Shown in pieces: positions 28,101 to 39,698 of a stretch of 64,000 nucleotides of DNA. The stretch comes from Dichotomocladium elegans (lineage: Eukaryota; Mucoromycota; Mucoromycetes; Mucorales; Lichtheimiaceae). Within the stretch, counting starts at the first letter, position 1, and each line of letters begins with the position of its first letter. Made by a program: the position numbers and the translations under genes. The stretch spans positions 1 to 64,000 of the forward strand of contig JAIXMN010000026.1 in NCBI GenBank assembly GCA_025716815.1. Reading direction: 5' to 3'. The notes beneath the pieces are model-generated. The model was not told the origin of the DNA, did no database searches, and was given only the letters and a program-made list of their open reading frames with translations.

Positions 28101-28171
28101 TGCCGTGACCTGGAATCGAACCAGGGTCAGTGCGGCCACAACGCAATGTACTGCCACTATACTATCACGGC
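28101..28171 (-). tRNA. tRNA-His (GTG)
   Basis: On the minus strand, acceptor GCCGTGA pairs with TCACGGC, the T arm is CCTGG/CCAGG around TTCGATT, and the anticodon loop TTGTGGC gives GTG. The anticodon stem has one mismatch at its top pair, and the D loop is one base shorter than usual, so the gene may be weakened. No strong T-run terminator follows. The nearest LTR end lies about 50 bp downstream. Confidence 0.85.
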
Positions 28172-28361
28172 GAGAGCTTATTTTGTCATGGACGCGCCCA
28201 ATCAAAGCATTAGGCGGTCACAAAATAAATGAAGGTTCAAGCCCAGAAATCCAGGCCGACGTGAAAACCTTCGATCCGAAACCGAAACCGAAACCTTGGA
28301 TACTGCGCGAATATTCTAGATGTTGGCTGCACAACAACCACCTCATACACCAATCAGTATG
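28172..28361. other. unassigned 190 bp between tRNA-His and element D'
   Basis: No gene, LTR or repeat recognised, apart from a short CCGAAACCGAAACCGAAACC run near 28277-28296. Confidence 0.5.
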
Positions 28362-28723
28362 TGTTGTTGTGTAGAGAGTTAGTGGCAAGTAGAAACCAAT
28401 GAGTCAAAATCGAGTCTTTGAGACGGGATCCTCTTTATTGAATAAAAACAACTCTCTTTTTATATGCGTTGGGATGGACCATGTTAGCTTTGCCAGAACA
28501 AGTGTTAGCCGTTGACACCGCTTCTCCGCTACTCTCCATCTGTAGTTAATATTCCAGGTGATTGTTCCCTCCATCTTCATTAAGAGGAAATCACCGATTG
28601 GATAGATGTGAGATGGAAGAAGTCAGGGCATCAAGACGTACTTGCGGGAATTGTTGGATGAATAGCAGTTCCGCTCACTACTGACTGTGCAAGTGCAGTG
28701 TCATGAACAGGAGGACTACAACA
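28362..28723 (-). repeat. element D' 3' LTR
   Basis: About 360 bp, starting TGTTGTTGTGTAGAG and ending near CTACAACA, a diverged relative of the D LTR. The adjacent minus-strand polypurine tract reads CCTGGTGGGGGTGA. Confidence 0.75.
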
Positions 28724-28868
28724 TCACCCCCACCAGGCTGGAGGCAGCCAAAAGCTGTGAATGGTCTTGCGCTTGTGGTGCTATCAATAAACATGTAGCA
28801 AGTTCAGTCCGGAAAAACCCTCGTAGCAAAAAACCCAGTGGGAAAAATAAAAGGGAAAAGACGTCAGC

Positions 28869-31696
28869 TTAAGCGCGTGGTCGCAAGTGTTTGTGGATCG
28901 CATTAGCTGCAGTATCTTTGGCTGGGCGTTTGTTTGTCGAGCTGTGTTGCGGAGCACGTCTAGTAGCCGTTGTGATGGATGGCGTGCTAGGAGCTGCTCG
29001 TGATCGTTGCTCGCGTGTTTTGCCTTTACCATGGTTGGGATTACGGCGCTGCCAATATTCATTAATTAGTTCAGTGTCCATAAAATGAGCAGCTGGTTCC
29101 CATGTATCATCACTTTCCGTGTATCCCTTCCAGCGTGTGTGATAAGTATAGTTGCCTGGAGTGCCTTTATGATCAATGATGGCCTGCACTTCGTAATGGT
29201 CCTGACTCAGTGGTACCATGTCGTGCGATATCAGCTTGATGTGAGAAGGCAGGGTATTGAACGGAAGGAGTGCGCCTGTGGAATCAGTTAGAATGTAAGC
29301 GCCGCCCTTGTTGACACCATTAACAGGAAATGGTCCCTCATAGCGTGGATCCGTCTTACTGCCTCTAGTGACGTTACAGATCATAATTTCGCTGCCGATT
29401 GGATAAGGGTCGATTATTCTGTGATTCGAATCGAAGCGGGCTTTTTCAGCATCTCATGTAGCTTTCATGCGTTGACGAATGGCTGGTATGACGACCAATT
29501 CCATCTCGCTGAGTCGTTCCCGTGCTGCTTCATAGTCAACTGTAGGCGGGGCGCTGCCTGTAGTCATGTCTGTGTAATTTGCGAAGGCGTTAGGTGGACG
29601 AGCAAACATAAGCAAGAAGGGTCGTGAACCGTGTATCGCAGCGTGCTTAATATTGAGTGCGAACTGCATGCTAGGGACATGGATATCCCATTCTGACTTT
29701 TTTCCATGCAGCTGCTTGATGATCGCGTTCTTGGCAAGACCGACCCATTTTTCTGCTACGCCGTTAGCGCGTGGATGATAAGGTGTAATCAAGCGGTGGT
29801 CAAGGCCCAATATCTTTGTAAGCTGCGTGATGAGGTCATTGACAAATTCCGTGCCATTGTCACTGGTATGTGTGCGCATTGGTCCATATTCCATCATGTG
29901 TGACCAGAGTACTCGGGCGACACTAAGAGCTGACTTATCCGGAATTGCTCGCAGTATGCAGTAGTGTGAGAAAATGTCGACCAGAACAAGTAAATAGTTA
30001 TTTCCGCTGTCAGACGTTATATTGAGCATACCAAGATCGATGGCCCAATGATCGCCAGGGTAGTGAGCAGTGACATGACGCAGTGGCTGAAAGCCATGTT
30101 TGCCGACGTTAAAGCGTTGACAGTCCGTGCATTGTGAAACGAGGTTCTGGGCGTCTTTGCGCAGGTTAGCCCAGTGAATGCCGTCATTGTGAATGGACTT
30201 GGTGATTGCATCAGCCCCGAAGTGACGAGTAAGTGTGCTTTCTGCAGCAGTTTGGTACGTTCGTTCTCGGGAGGCATCATAAAGTCGACAGGTTCAAAGT
30301 GTTGTGCGCGTGCAAGAATGGGCGCATGACCGTCGGTGTTGTTCTCAGAGGAATGTGAAGAAGAAGAGGAGGAACCCCCAGCTTTTCTTGTGGCTGAGCC
30401 TGCAGTGTTGGTGATAAGATTTCGTGACGTGCTGTCTGAAACGCTGTTCTTTCCTTTACCCCCCGCCAGGCTTTTGTCTGCAGGAAAAAGACAGGAGAAG
30501 GCGTCAGGCAGAACATTATCCATGCCAGGCAAATGTACTACCTCGAAATCGAAGTCATACAGGTCGTCAAGCCAACGAGCCATCATAGGGCTGACTAACG
30601 GTTGCGTGTGGAGATACGTTAGTGCAGCGTGGTCAGTGTAAAGAGTAAAACGGCGTCCCCAGAGCCAGTGTTGAAACTGTCAGAGCCTGTAGATGACTGC
30701 AAAGAGCTCACGTTTAGTAACCGACCAGCGCTGCTGGCTGGGGGAGAGTGCCTTGGCCTTGAAACTGATGTAACGAATCTGATTGTTGATGACCTGATAG
30801 AGACACACCCCCACACCAACGTCACTCGCGTCTGTGGCCAAACAAAAGGGGTGTTGCAAATCAGGGTGACAGAGCATTGGAGCCTGTGTGAGTGCAATTT
30901 TCACGTTGTTGAAGGCGCGTGTGTGTTCTTCCGTCCATAATTGCGAGAGGTCACCTGCGTTGCGTAAACTGTCCAATGGCCACGTAGTTGCGGAAAACTG
31001 AGGTACATGGTCACGGAGAAAATTCACGGCGCCGAGGAACCGTTGCATGTCCTTACCAGTGCTTGGTCGTGGCCATACTGTGATGTTGGCGACTTTGTGT
31101 GGATCCAAAGCAATACCCGCGCCTGAGATACAAAATCCCAAGAGGTAAATCTTGCGCTGTCCGAAGGCGCACTTGTCCCGATTAAGAATGAGGTTGACCT
31201 CGGTGAGGCGACGGACCACTTCTTGGACATGTGATACGTGTTCTTCGAAGCTGGCACTATGGACACACAAATTGTCAATGAAGAGCGACACATATGGAAG
31301 GTCGGCGAAGAGCCGTTCCATGACAGCTTGATACTTAAATGACAGAGAGCGGATACCAAAGGGAGCACCTCGGAACGCATACTGCACGCCATTGACTTTG
31401 AATGCTGTTTTGTGCTGGTGCTCTTTTGCTATGGGAAATCGGTAGAAAGCATTGGTCAGATCTAATGTCGTGAACACTGTCGATCCGGCCGTGCGCTCAA
31501 AGATGTCGGACAAGTGGGGTAATGGGAACCGATCCTCGGGGAGCAGTAAGTTGAGCTGACGCACATCCATGCAAGGGCGATATTTTGTATAGTTGCCCTC
31601 GTTGTCCTTTTTTCGCGCGAAGACGATCGGACTATTCCAATGACTGATCGTGGTCAAGCGTGTGATTACTCTGTTCGGCGAGCCATTTGTCGACAT
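28869..31696 (-). pseudogene. element D' pol: RT, RNase H, integrase, chromodomain
   Basis: Collinear with D pol throughout: RT with SLFIDNLCVHS (the second Asp of the active site is Asn), RNase H (ATDASDVGVGVCLYQ), integrase HHCC region, SDNGTEFV, VAEKWVG, and a chromodomain (YHTRWKGYTESDDTWEPA). TGA stops at 30680-30682 and 29454-29456 replace CGA Arg codons of D. A one-base deletion near 30235 breaks the integrase zinc region. The product cannot be made whole. Confidence 0.87.
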
Positions 31697-33342
31697 GCTG
31701 CTCTAATAAGGGTTGAAGAGCAACGGGTAACTTGTATTGTGCGTGGTAGGCAACAGCTCCAGGAGGGGTTTCAAGTCGAACAACAGCCTCTGGTAGTGTA
31801 CAGAAGGAATCAATAGGGATCGCTGCATTGGCCTCGAGGTAAGGTTGGATGGCATCCATGAACGTCTGGTGTTCACGTGGCGAGCCAGCTGGAGAGTTGT
31901 TGGGCAGAACCGAATCGTCATCGCCAGTGGACTCTGGTACTCGGGCTAGTGCTGATGCGTCCCAATGCGTGGGTAAACCTACTAAATGGATACCAATCTG
32001 ATTCATAATGTCAGTACCAATACAAACGTCAACATGGCCATGTAAGTCCAGCACGTCAAAAGTATGGAGAATGGTCCATTGGTTGCAGCTCAAAGCCAAT
32101 TTTTTATTAACCAATCCCACACGCGGTGGGCTAAGACCAGCCAACGCCAGGTGTATGACACCCTCAGCCAGTGTCACCGACCAACCGAAACGCGCGCACA
32201 AAGAAGGGGAAACAGTACTGTCAGTAGCACCGGTATCCAGGAGGGCCCAAAGGCGCTTGCCTTCTAATGTGATTGGGAAATGGCATGAGCGTGTGTTTGC
32301 GAATGTTAAGTCCTGTGGGAGCGTGTACTTACACTCGCTGGAGGGACCATGTAAGGCCTTATACACCTCGGCCATCTCTACATCCTCTGGTTCGTCATCA
32401 GAACCCGCGAGGGACGCAGAGGGCGAGGCGGCAGGCAAGGGAATGACAGGCGTTGTGCGCGAGGACGAACGCGAAACAGACGAGGACGAGGAGGAGACCG
32501 AAGACGACACATCGTTTACCTTATTTTCCGGTGACGCCGGCTTCGTCGCGTCACTGCTGTAGGTTCGCGAACCAACGTGCACCAGGTTCTTGTTTTTTCC
32601 CTTGGCGTGCACGTGCAATCGAATCGCCAAGTGCTTTGTGGGGCACTTGTGGCCTGGCACAAAGGCACCACCACACTGGAAGCAAGTGCGACTCTTGTTG
32701 CTTTTTGGCGATGGCTGCGGTGATGGGGGCATGCTTCTTGGGCGGCGGCCCTCGTGCTCGTCCAGTCACTGGTGCACCTTGCACTCGTCCGTGTCGTGGC
32801 GGCCCATTCCGAGGATCAAACATTTTTTCTTGGTGGGAGCACCTCCCACCGACATGGCAGATGACCCAGCCGAGGTGCTCGCCCGTCGTTTGGGCGCGTG
32901 GATGGAGTCCATGAGGGATCGACCTGGTGGAGCAGCGGACGATGGGGAGGACCAAGGAACAGTGGCGCGGGCAGACTGAGAACCAGCCAAGGAAAATGAG
33001 TGCTCCAATGTTAACGCTATGTGTCCCAACTGTTGGGACGTATGTTTCGCCGAGGGAGGCAGGCTGGCGCGGGCAATGTTCACCCTTTCGGCAATGGCAG
33101 GCAGGAGTCCGTTCAGGTATCAGTTGGCCGCAATGGCGTCGTCGGGCATGTGGGCCTCTCTGCGCAACATTTGGAACCAGGCATTCCAGGCAGAGACAGC
33201 TTCTCCCTGGACCATAGACGCTGTCATGACTGCGTGGACAGCAGCAGCCAGTTGCTCAGTCAGATCGACTGAGAACTCTTGCTGGAGGACAGCGCAGGTG
33301 AACGACCATGGCTCTTGGGTGTGGGGCTGTAGGTGCTCTTCA
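31632..33342 (-). pseudogene. element D' gag and protease
   Basis: One frame from the MITE edge leftwards. It has capsid (VSAWNAWFQMLRREAHMPDD), a basic Ser/Pro linker, a knuckle-like CFQCGGAFVPGHKC and protease with LLDTGATDSTVS (canonical Asp-Thr-Gly). In-frame TGA codons interrupt it at 33120-33122 and 32766-32768. A frameshift near 31680 separates it from RT. As in E, gag and pol appear to share one frame. Confidence 0.8.
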
Positions 33343-33344
33343 TA

Positions 33345-33657
33345 CAGGATTTTCAAGAAGAACTTTGCCACAAATTTTAGTTGTTCATATAGACGGTCTA
33401 GGTTTTTCGTTTTTTTTGCTTCAAATTCGAATACAAATATTAGTATTTCGTTGCTATCCTTTTGTCAAATTTAAAGGCAATAGCAGCAAGAACATTTCAA
33501 TCAAGACTATAGGTGAGTCTTCCTTCTCCTCTTTTTACACCAGAATAGTTTTGGGAGGCCAAACATTTGTGTTTCATTCTAATTTCAAAGGAAGAAGAGA
33601 AACGAAATACTAAAATTGGTATTTGAATTTGAAGCAAAAAAGTTCTTGAAAATCCTG
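33345..33657. mobile_element. MITE copy 3, internally deleted
   Basis: 313 bp with a TA on each side (33343-33344, 33658-33659). The right inverted repeat lacks about 55 bp between the A-run and GTTCTTGAAAATCCTG. It cuts the D' gag. Confidence 0.88.
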
Positions 33658-33807
33658 TATTGTTTACTGAAAATTTTTTGGGTGGCTTTAACTGAGTTTT
33701 AAAGCTGACTGTATTTGAAAATCCTGTATTTTTTTAAAATTCAAACACCCCAGAAAGGCAACTCCAACTGAATTTGAAATGTGTAGGGATAAACTACCTT
33801 TCAACCC

Positions 33808-33982
33808 TGGTAATGATCAGAGGACCATGCTCAATGACTACCACTTGTATCACCACTACCACCCTGGTCTGATATCGTATAAAAAGAGAGTTGTTTTTAT
33901 TCAATAAGGAGGATCCCATCTCAAAGTCTCGATTTTAGCCCCTACAGTTTAAACACCTGCAACTAACTCTCTAACCACCACA
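33808..33982 (+). repeat. D-family LTR fragment
   Basis: Matches the 3' 175 bp of the D LTR (GAGGACCATGCTC...CTAACCACCACA), with several substitutions; the 5' part is absent. Confidence 0.8.
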
Positions 33983-34106
33983 AGCAGAATATAAGAATAA
34001 GAGTAGATATATTGACTGTTCTTTATTGTAGTAAAGGATACAGCTTATTTTTATACTAATGTCTAAAGAAGATACTAGCAAAAGCTATTAATGATTCTAG
34101 AGATTT
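33983..34106. repeat. possible partial LTR
   Basis: AT-rich, with TTCTTTATTGTAG and TTTTTATACT that read on the minus strand like a TATA box and AATAAA signal in an LTR. No partner copy was found. Confidence 0.3.
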
Positions 34107-34755
34107 GTCATGACCAAAATGGGAATCATTTAGGGTCGTGCATTTTCATTCATGCAATGGACACCCTCATTGCATTAATTTGCTTCCCGGCCAATTCCCC
34201 AATCTATCAACTGCATTTATTAATTTCCAGTCAGTATCTCAACGTCCAAGGCTATCTGAACTCTGGTCCCACACATCATAGCTAGTATAAATACTGTCAT
34301 AGTTTGTCCTAATAAATATCATCAGATTATTGTCCCAATTACTGAAAACCACTTAACTTGTCCTGGTCGAGCCTCGGTCCTGTCCTGTAAACCGTTTCTG
34401 CTCTTATCCCGAAGTATCTGATCTGTCTTGTTGCGCCTCTCCGGCTCTGCCTTGTTCCTGGTAGTTATCCGACTTGGTGTATGCTGCGTAATGGAAAGTA
34501 CCTAACACCCACCCCTTTAGTCTAGCTCTTGACTTGCTTCCTGTTCTCTTCTTGTCTTGTTTTGATCTGCCATCTGGCATACTTCTGGTTAGTAGTACTA
34601 GCGTTGATTTTAGAATAGCTTCCTGATCTTTCCACTTTATTCCATTACCAGCATTACCGCTATCTTCCAGTTCCTAGTCCGTGCCTTCCTCTTATCCTGT
34701 CCTCTGTCCGAGCGCAAGTCCTGTTATCTAGACTACCCCCAGTTATATTCTGACA
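34107..34755. repeat. LTR, inverted copy of the 835-1484 unit
   Basis: 649 bp, TGTCATGACCAAAA...ATTCTGACA, the reverse complement of the solo LTR in element E with scattered differences. The flanks (AGATT left, GATGT right) do not match, so one side may have been rearranged. Confidence 0.85.
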
Positions 34756-35009
34756 GATGTCCTTTTTCTAGAAGAGTTGACATGACATGACTGGTGTGGT
34801 GGGGAAGTGATTGTGGAGCAAGTTCTAGAAGATGCCAGGAAGCGCGATGGCATTTTAGCTTCCGAAAGGCACGTGAAAAGAGGGATGTTTGGTATCACGT
34901 GCTTCGAATTGAGCGCTTGGGCAGACCAGGATTTCTGGGCTTGAATCTTCGCCTTGATTTGGAAGTCTTGGAGCCAAAACTCTGTTCGTCCACGACATAA
35001 CAAGGTCTG
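34756..35009. other. unassigned 250 bp upstream of tRNA-Asp
   Basis: No gene or shared repeat recognised. It is the 5' flank of tRNA-Asp and, unlike the 3' flank, holds no recognisable insertion. Confidence 0.5.
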
Positions 35010-35081
35010 TCTCGGATAGTATAGTGGTCAGTATCCCCGCCTGTCACGCGGGAGACCCGGGTTCAATTCCCGGTCCGAGAG
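35010..35081 (+). tRNA. tRNA-Asp (GTC)
   Basis: Acceptor TCTCGGA pairs with TCCGAGA. Anticodon stem CCCGC/GCGGG encloses CTGTCAC (anticodon GTC). The T arm is CCGGG/CCCGG around TTCAATT, and discriminator G is at 35081. TTTT follows at about 35083. The LTR of element G starts 20 bp downstream. Confidence 0.94.
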
Positions 35082-35118
35082 ATTTTATTTGCTGTTGTTG
35101 TGTCGTTCTCCTTTTTTG

Positions 35119-35515
35119 TGTCGTCGCACAATATTCACATGTTCGATGAAGCATCCCTGCTGCGGCAACAAGACGTCCTTGACGTAATGCGCAGCAACTT
35201 ACGCATTATACACTTTTACTACGCCATCACCGCAGCTTGTCATTGTAATCACCTTCATCATCATCATATCCGCAGCAATACTCTCGCATGGTTTTACCAT
35301 TAGAAAATAGTATAAATATAACCCAACCTCCTTATCTAATAAAGATATCTACTCTCTCGTTTCTCATTGTCACCTTTGTGGTCTCATCCTCTTCGTGGTT
35401 CTCCTTCGTGGTAATACTCTCTTTGTGGTTATACACACTCCGTGGTTACACTCTCTCCGTGGTTACTCTTTGTGGTCATCTTTCTACCGAATTCAAGTAA
35501 AAGATAAAGACGACA
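35119..35515 (+). repeat. solo LTR F1, 4-bp duplication TTTG
   Basis: 397 bp, TGTCGTCGCACA...AAAGACGACA, with TATA box (AGTATAAATATAACC) and many CTTCGTGGTT repeats in U5. TTTG lies on both sides (35115-35118, 35516-35519). It sits inside the first LTR of element G. Confidence 0.9.
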
Positions 35516-35523
35516 TTTGTATA

Positions 35524-35842
35524 TGTCGTAGTACAGTCCAGTCGATTATTTTAATCACCGGCTACATGACCATTACCGCGGAGCGTAGCACTTTTTAGAC
35601 AAAGTCCGAATGACAATGGTTGCTAAACATGAGTCATCAGTAGCAATCTTGACAGCATTGCACTCATTTCTTACAAGTCAATACAGTATAAATAATGGGA
35701 CATTTATCGTAATAAAACATCATCATATATTGTCCGGACGACTATCTGTGTGGTTCTATCTCTCCGTGGTTATCTCTTCGTGGTTATTCTCTCAGTGGAC
35801 GTCGTCTCTTCTCAGTGGTATCCAAGTTGATAAAAAGACGAC
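35524..35842 (+). repeat. solo LTR F2, 4-bp duplication TATA
   Basis: 319 bp, TGTCGTAGTACA...AAAAAGACGACA, with AGTATAAATAATGGG and CTCTTCGTGGTTA-type repeats. TATA flanks it (35520-35523, 35843-35846). Its target directly adjoins the F1 target. Confidence 0.9.
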
Positions 35843-36101
35843 ATATATAGGTTTTAAAGGCAATAAACAGGCTCACGAAGTAAACGCCTGAGGGGATCAC
35901 GAAGTAGATGATAGACAAAAGGTCTACTTTATTCCTATGCATATTATTACCTATTTATAATTTGTTTCTTTCTAGTTCCTTCCATTCTTTTGGATGTTTC
36001 AGACATTCATGTCATCGAGATTGATTATAAGCGCCCAAAGCAATAAAAGGAAATCTAGAATCGGGCCAAAATGATTGGCTATTGCCCAATGGGTCACGAC
36101 A
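35843..36101 (-). repeat. element G left LTR (main part)
   Basis: Continues the LTR begun at 35101-35118 (TGTCGTTCTCCTTTTTTG) after the F1 and F2 insertions and ends GGGTCACGACA. On the minus strand it has TATA box ATTATAAATAGG and two CTTCGTGA repeats. Confidence 0.9.
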
Positions 36102-39100
36102 TTACTCCCCCCCAAGAATGTTGGTCGTCCCCGGCCAAGACAGTCAGAGAAGAGGAGCCTGCAGAAGCAGCACGATCGAGGGTCCGAGACGCAGAAGGAT
36201 CATACCACGTTGTGTTCTGAACAGCGGACAAGTGAACAGGACGAAGTCGATCGGTGTGAACCCAAGATGTGTATGGTTTGCCGTTTAGGTCATGTAATTG
36301 ATAGGTATCAGATTCAAGGTTGCGAGCGACGACGGAAAAAGGACCCTTCCAATTGTATTCGAGAGTGTACTTGTTCTCATGGTGCATGAGGACATGATCG
36401 CCAATGTCAAAGACCTGATGCTTCATGATATTATCCCAAATGACCTTATCTCGTTGAGCATTGGAGCGGAGACGGTCAGCAGCTGCTGCACGTGCCTCCC
36501 GTAAACGAAGAAGTTCGGATAGTCGCATTTCTGCTAAGTCTCGAGAATTTTCGTCACGAAAGTCATAAGAAATGGAAGGATGCATGAGATCTCCTGGAAT
36601 GCGAGGTTCTACGCCATAAACCAGAAAGAACGGGCTGACACTGGTGGTGCGATGCTTACGTATGCGGCAGGCAAATACTGCGGTGTCCAGATGCTCATCC
36701 CATTGGGAAATTGCGCCGTGAACATATTTGCGAAGCATTTGCTTAAGAATCCCATTCGTGCGTTCGACTTTGCTGTTAGTGCGAGGGTGGAAGGCAGATG
36801 TAAGTTTATGGCGCAGACGAAGGCGACCAAGATAGGCATCTAGGACTTTTGACATAAAGTTAGCTCCGCGATCGGTGAGAATCTCCTCTGGGCAGCCAAA
36901 TCGCATCACAATCTCCTCATAAAGGAAAGCGGCAATTGCTTGGCCTGTGGCGTCCGGTACTGCACGAGCAATGGTCCAGTTTGTGGTGTAGTCAACAGCA
37001 ACAAGAATCCATCGATTGCCGTTATTGGTGATGGGTAGTTCACCAATAAAATCAAGGTGCCATCGAGAAAATACCAGGGGAACATCTAAGGGGCGCATCG
37101 GTGCATGGTGGGTGGATCGATCTGCATTAGCAGTCAACTGACACTGAGGGCAAGAACGAAGCCAATCTTGGATGTCATGCTTCATATTCGGCCACCAGTA
37201 GCGTTTGGAGACCAGGTCGTAAACTGTAGCATTACCTGCATGCCCAAAACCGTCATGGTATGCCTTTACTGTATCGGCACGTCGGGCGAAGAGCACGTAC
37301 CGCCGTTCTTGAATAGAATTGCCGACTTTGACAAGACGATACACTTCGTTATTACGACTAACAAATTGATCACGATGCTGTATTAAAAGATCTCGATAAG
37401 TATTGGGCCATTTGGACTCTGATGCGGTATAAAATCGTGGCCAGTCCGACTCTTGGATCGCCTTCATTGCGTAAAGGTAGTCAGGTTCGAGTGAAGGTTC
37501 CTCTGAGACACAAGCAAAACCATCGCGACGGGACAAGAGATCAGGTATATGGTTTTCGCGGCCGGGTTTATACAGGATCTCGGGATTATAAAGCTCAAGT
37601 TCAGCCATCCATCGTGTTAACCGTGGAGTCGGCTTAATCTGGGCACGGAAATACCGCAGCGGGTGGTGGTCTGTATAGACCACATATGATCGTCCTTCTA
37701 TGAAACAACGCCAGGTGCGCAAAGCGTGGAGAATTCCCAACAATTCTCGTTCTTGAGCTGGGTAGTTACGTTCAGCAGGAGAGAGCTTTTTGGACTCGAA
37801 AGCCACAGGGTGCATCAAACCGTCTTCGCCTTTTTGCAGGAGGACAGCGCCAACGCCAAAATCAGAAGCATCTGTCTCAATCGTAAAAAGTTTAGAGCCA
37901 TCTGGTGGGATTAGAATCGGCGCCTGGGACATTCGGAATTTGATTTCATCAAATGCGGCCTGGCAACGGGGAGTCCATTCTATAGCTCTCTTTTTCGCAC
38001 CAGTTCCTCTCGTCAAGTCGGTTAGTGGGGCAACAATCGTAGAAAAGTCCTTAATGAAACGGCGGTAATGTGAGCCGAGTCCAACGAATTGGCGTACCTC
38101 ATGCACGTTTGTTGGCTGTGGCCATTCTTGAATAGCTTTAACTTTTGACTCGGAAGGCCGTATACCGGCAGCTGAAACACGAAACCCTACGAATTCGAGT
38201 TCTGTCTTGAAAAATTCGCACTTCATGGGGTTTGCAACAAGCTTAGCATCGCGGAGATGATTAAGCACCTGACGTACATGGCGATGGTGCTCGTCTTTAC
38301 TCTGACTAAAAACCAAAATGTCATCAAGATACACTAGGCAGAACTTGTCGAGGCAATCGCGGAGTACTGAGTTCATGAGCCGTTGAAACGTAGGCGGGGC
38401 GTTTGTCAGGCCGAACGGTAGTACTAGCCACTCCCAACTGCCATAGCGTGTATTAAACGAGGTTTTTGGAATATCCTCTTCGCGAATGCGAACTTGATGG
38501 TACCCACTCTTAAGGTCAATACTGGAGAAGTATCGTGCACCACTGAGACGCTCGAGGCACTCATCAATCCGCGGCAATGGGTGTGAATTGCGTTGGGTTA
38601 CTTGATTAATAGCGCGGTAATCAATGCAGAGGCGCATAGTCCCGTCTTTCTTTTTTACGAATAGGACAGGGGCACCCCAAGGTGACGTGCTGGGTCGGAT
38701 TAGACCAAGGTCAAGCAGTTCCTTAAGTTGCTTGTTTAACTCGTCGAGTTCCAGAGGGCTCATCTTATATGGATGACGGTTGATTGGCGAAGCATCGCCA
38801 GTGTCAATCACATGGGACACTCCGCGATCAGGCGGAAGCCCAGATAACCTGTCTCGAAAAACGTCTGGATACTCGTCACGAAGATCTTGCGGAACGCCTG
38901 TGCTGGTTGAACCATCGGAATGTACATGACAAAGGAACATATGGACGATTTTCTTTTTCTTTGCAAGGCGCTGTACTTGTTTGTGTGATATCAGGTACGC
39001 CAGACTTGGGTCTAATCGATCGTATGTGGGGTGTAGCGTGAAGGTCTCGTTATTGGTATGGATATGCCATATATCGCTCTCCCAGTCGGGAATCGGATTG

Positions 39101-39698
39101 ATTTGCTTGATCCAGTCGCGCCCAAGAATCAGGTCGAACTTAGTGTCAAGAATGAAGGCTAATGTTTGATGGACAAATCCAGCGGCATTTACCGCCAACG
39201 TAGCGCATTTGTTGATGTTCAATTTATGACCACCGGCTGTTTCGACTTGTCGTTTTGAAATGGACTTTAAAGAGCTGCCGCGAGCTATTGTCGAAGATAC
39301 GTATGTTGCAGTTGCACCACTATCGATCAATGCACGAATAGTTCGACCATTACATTCCATAATATACAGAGGCAAAGGGGTGTTTTTTATTGTGTTCAGA
39401 CTTCAATGTGTCTTACGTCAGCAGTTAGATCGATCGTTGGTGAATTGTTGAGATTTTGATCTGATTCGTTTCGTTCATCTGAAAGGTCGATTAGAGCGGC
39501 TTCTTTTGTTTCAACGTTCTTTAGAGGTGTGGATATGGCATGAAGGGATGGGTTCTGGCGCGAAGGGACTCCCTTCAGTCCTGACGCGCCTGTTCTTTTA
39601 AATTCACTGGATGACTCCATTGAGTAACTTTTTGCTGCTGTCCCGAAGCGTTCGGAGGAGCTAGACAATGACGAGCCAAGTGGTTGGCACCGCCACAA
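36094..39698 (-). pseudogene. element G pol, left copy, one-base frameshift
   Basis: Same protein as the right copy but split at about 39401, where this copy reads CAGACTTCAA and the other CAGACTTTCAA. The break lies between the frameshift-linked N terminus and the protease (LIDSGATATYVS). Downstream RT, RNase H and integrase remain open for 1,093 residues. The slippery site is at 39596-39602. Confidence 0.9.

Larger units (their letters stand above)
28362..33344 (-). mobile_element. decayed chromodomain Ty3/gypsy element D'
   Basis: A minus-strand relative of D with its 3' LTR at the left, full pol, protease and part of gag. The 5' end is lost at a MITE insertion (33345). It keeps the gag-protease section missing from D. 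Reading is broken by four in-frame TGA codons (33120, 32766, 30680, 29454) and frameshifts near 31680 and 30235. Two of the TGAs stand where D has CGA. Confidence 0.87.

Noticed and set aside
28277..28296. CCGAAA run as a regulatory array
   Set aside because: Only about three units; too short to mean anything.
34102..34760. Target duplication for the LTR at 34107-34755
   Set aside because: AGATT on the left and GATGT on the right do not match, so I did not call a clean solo insertion.
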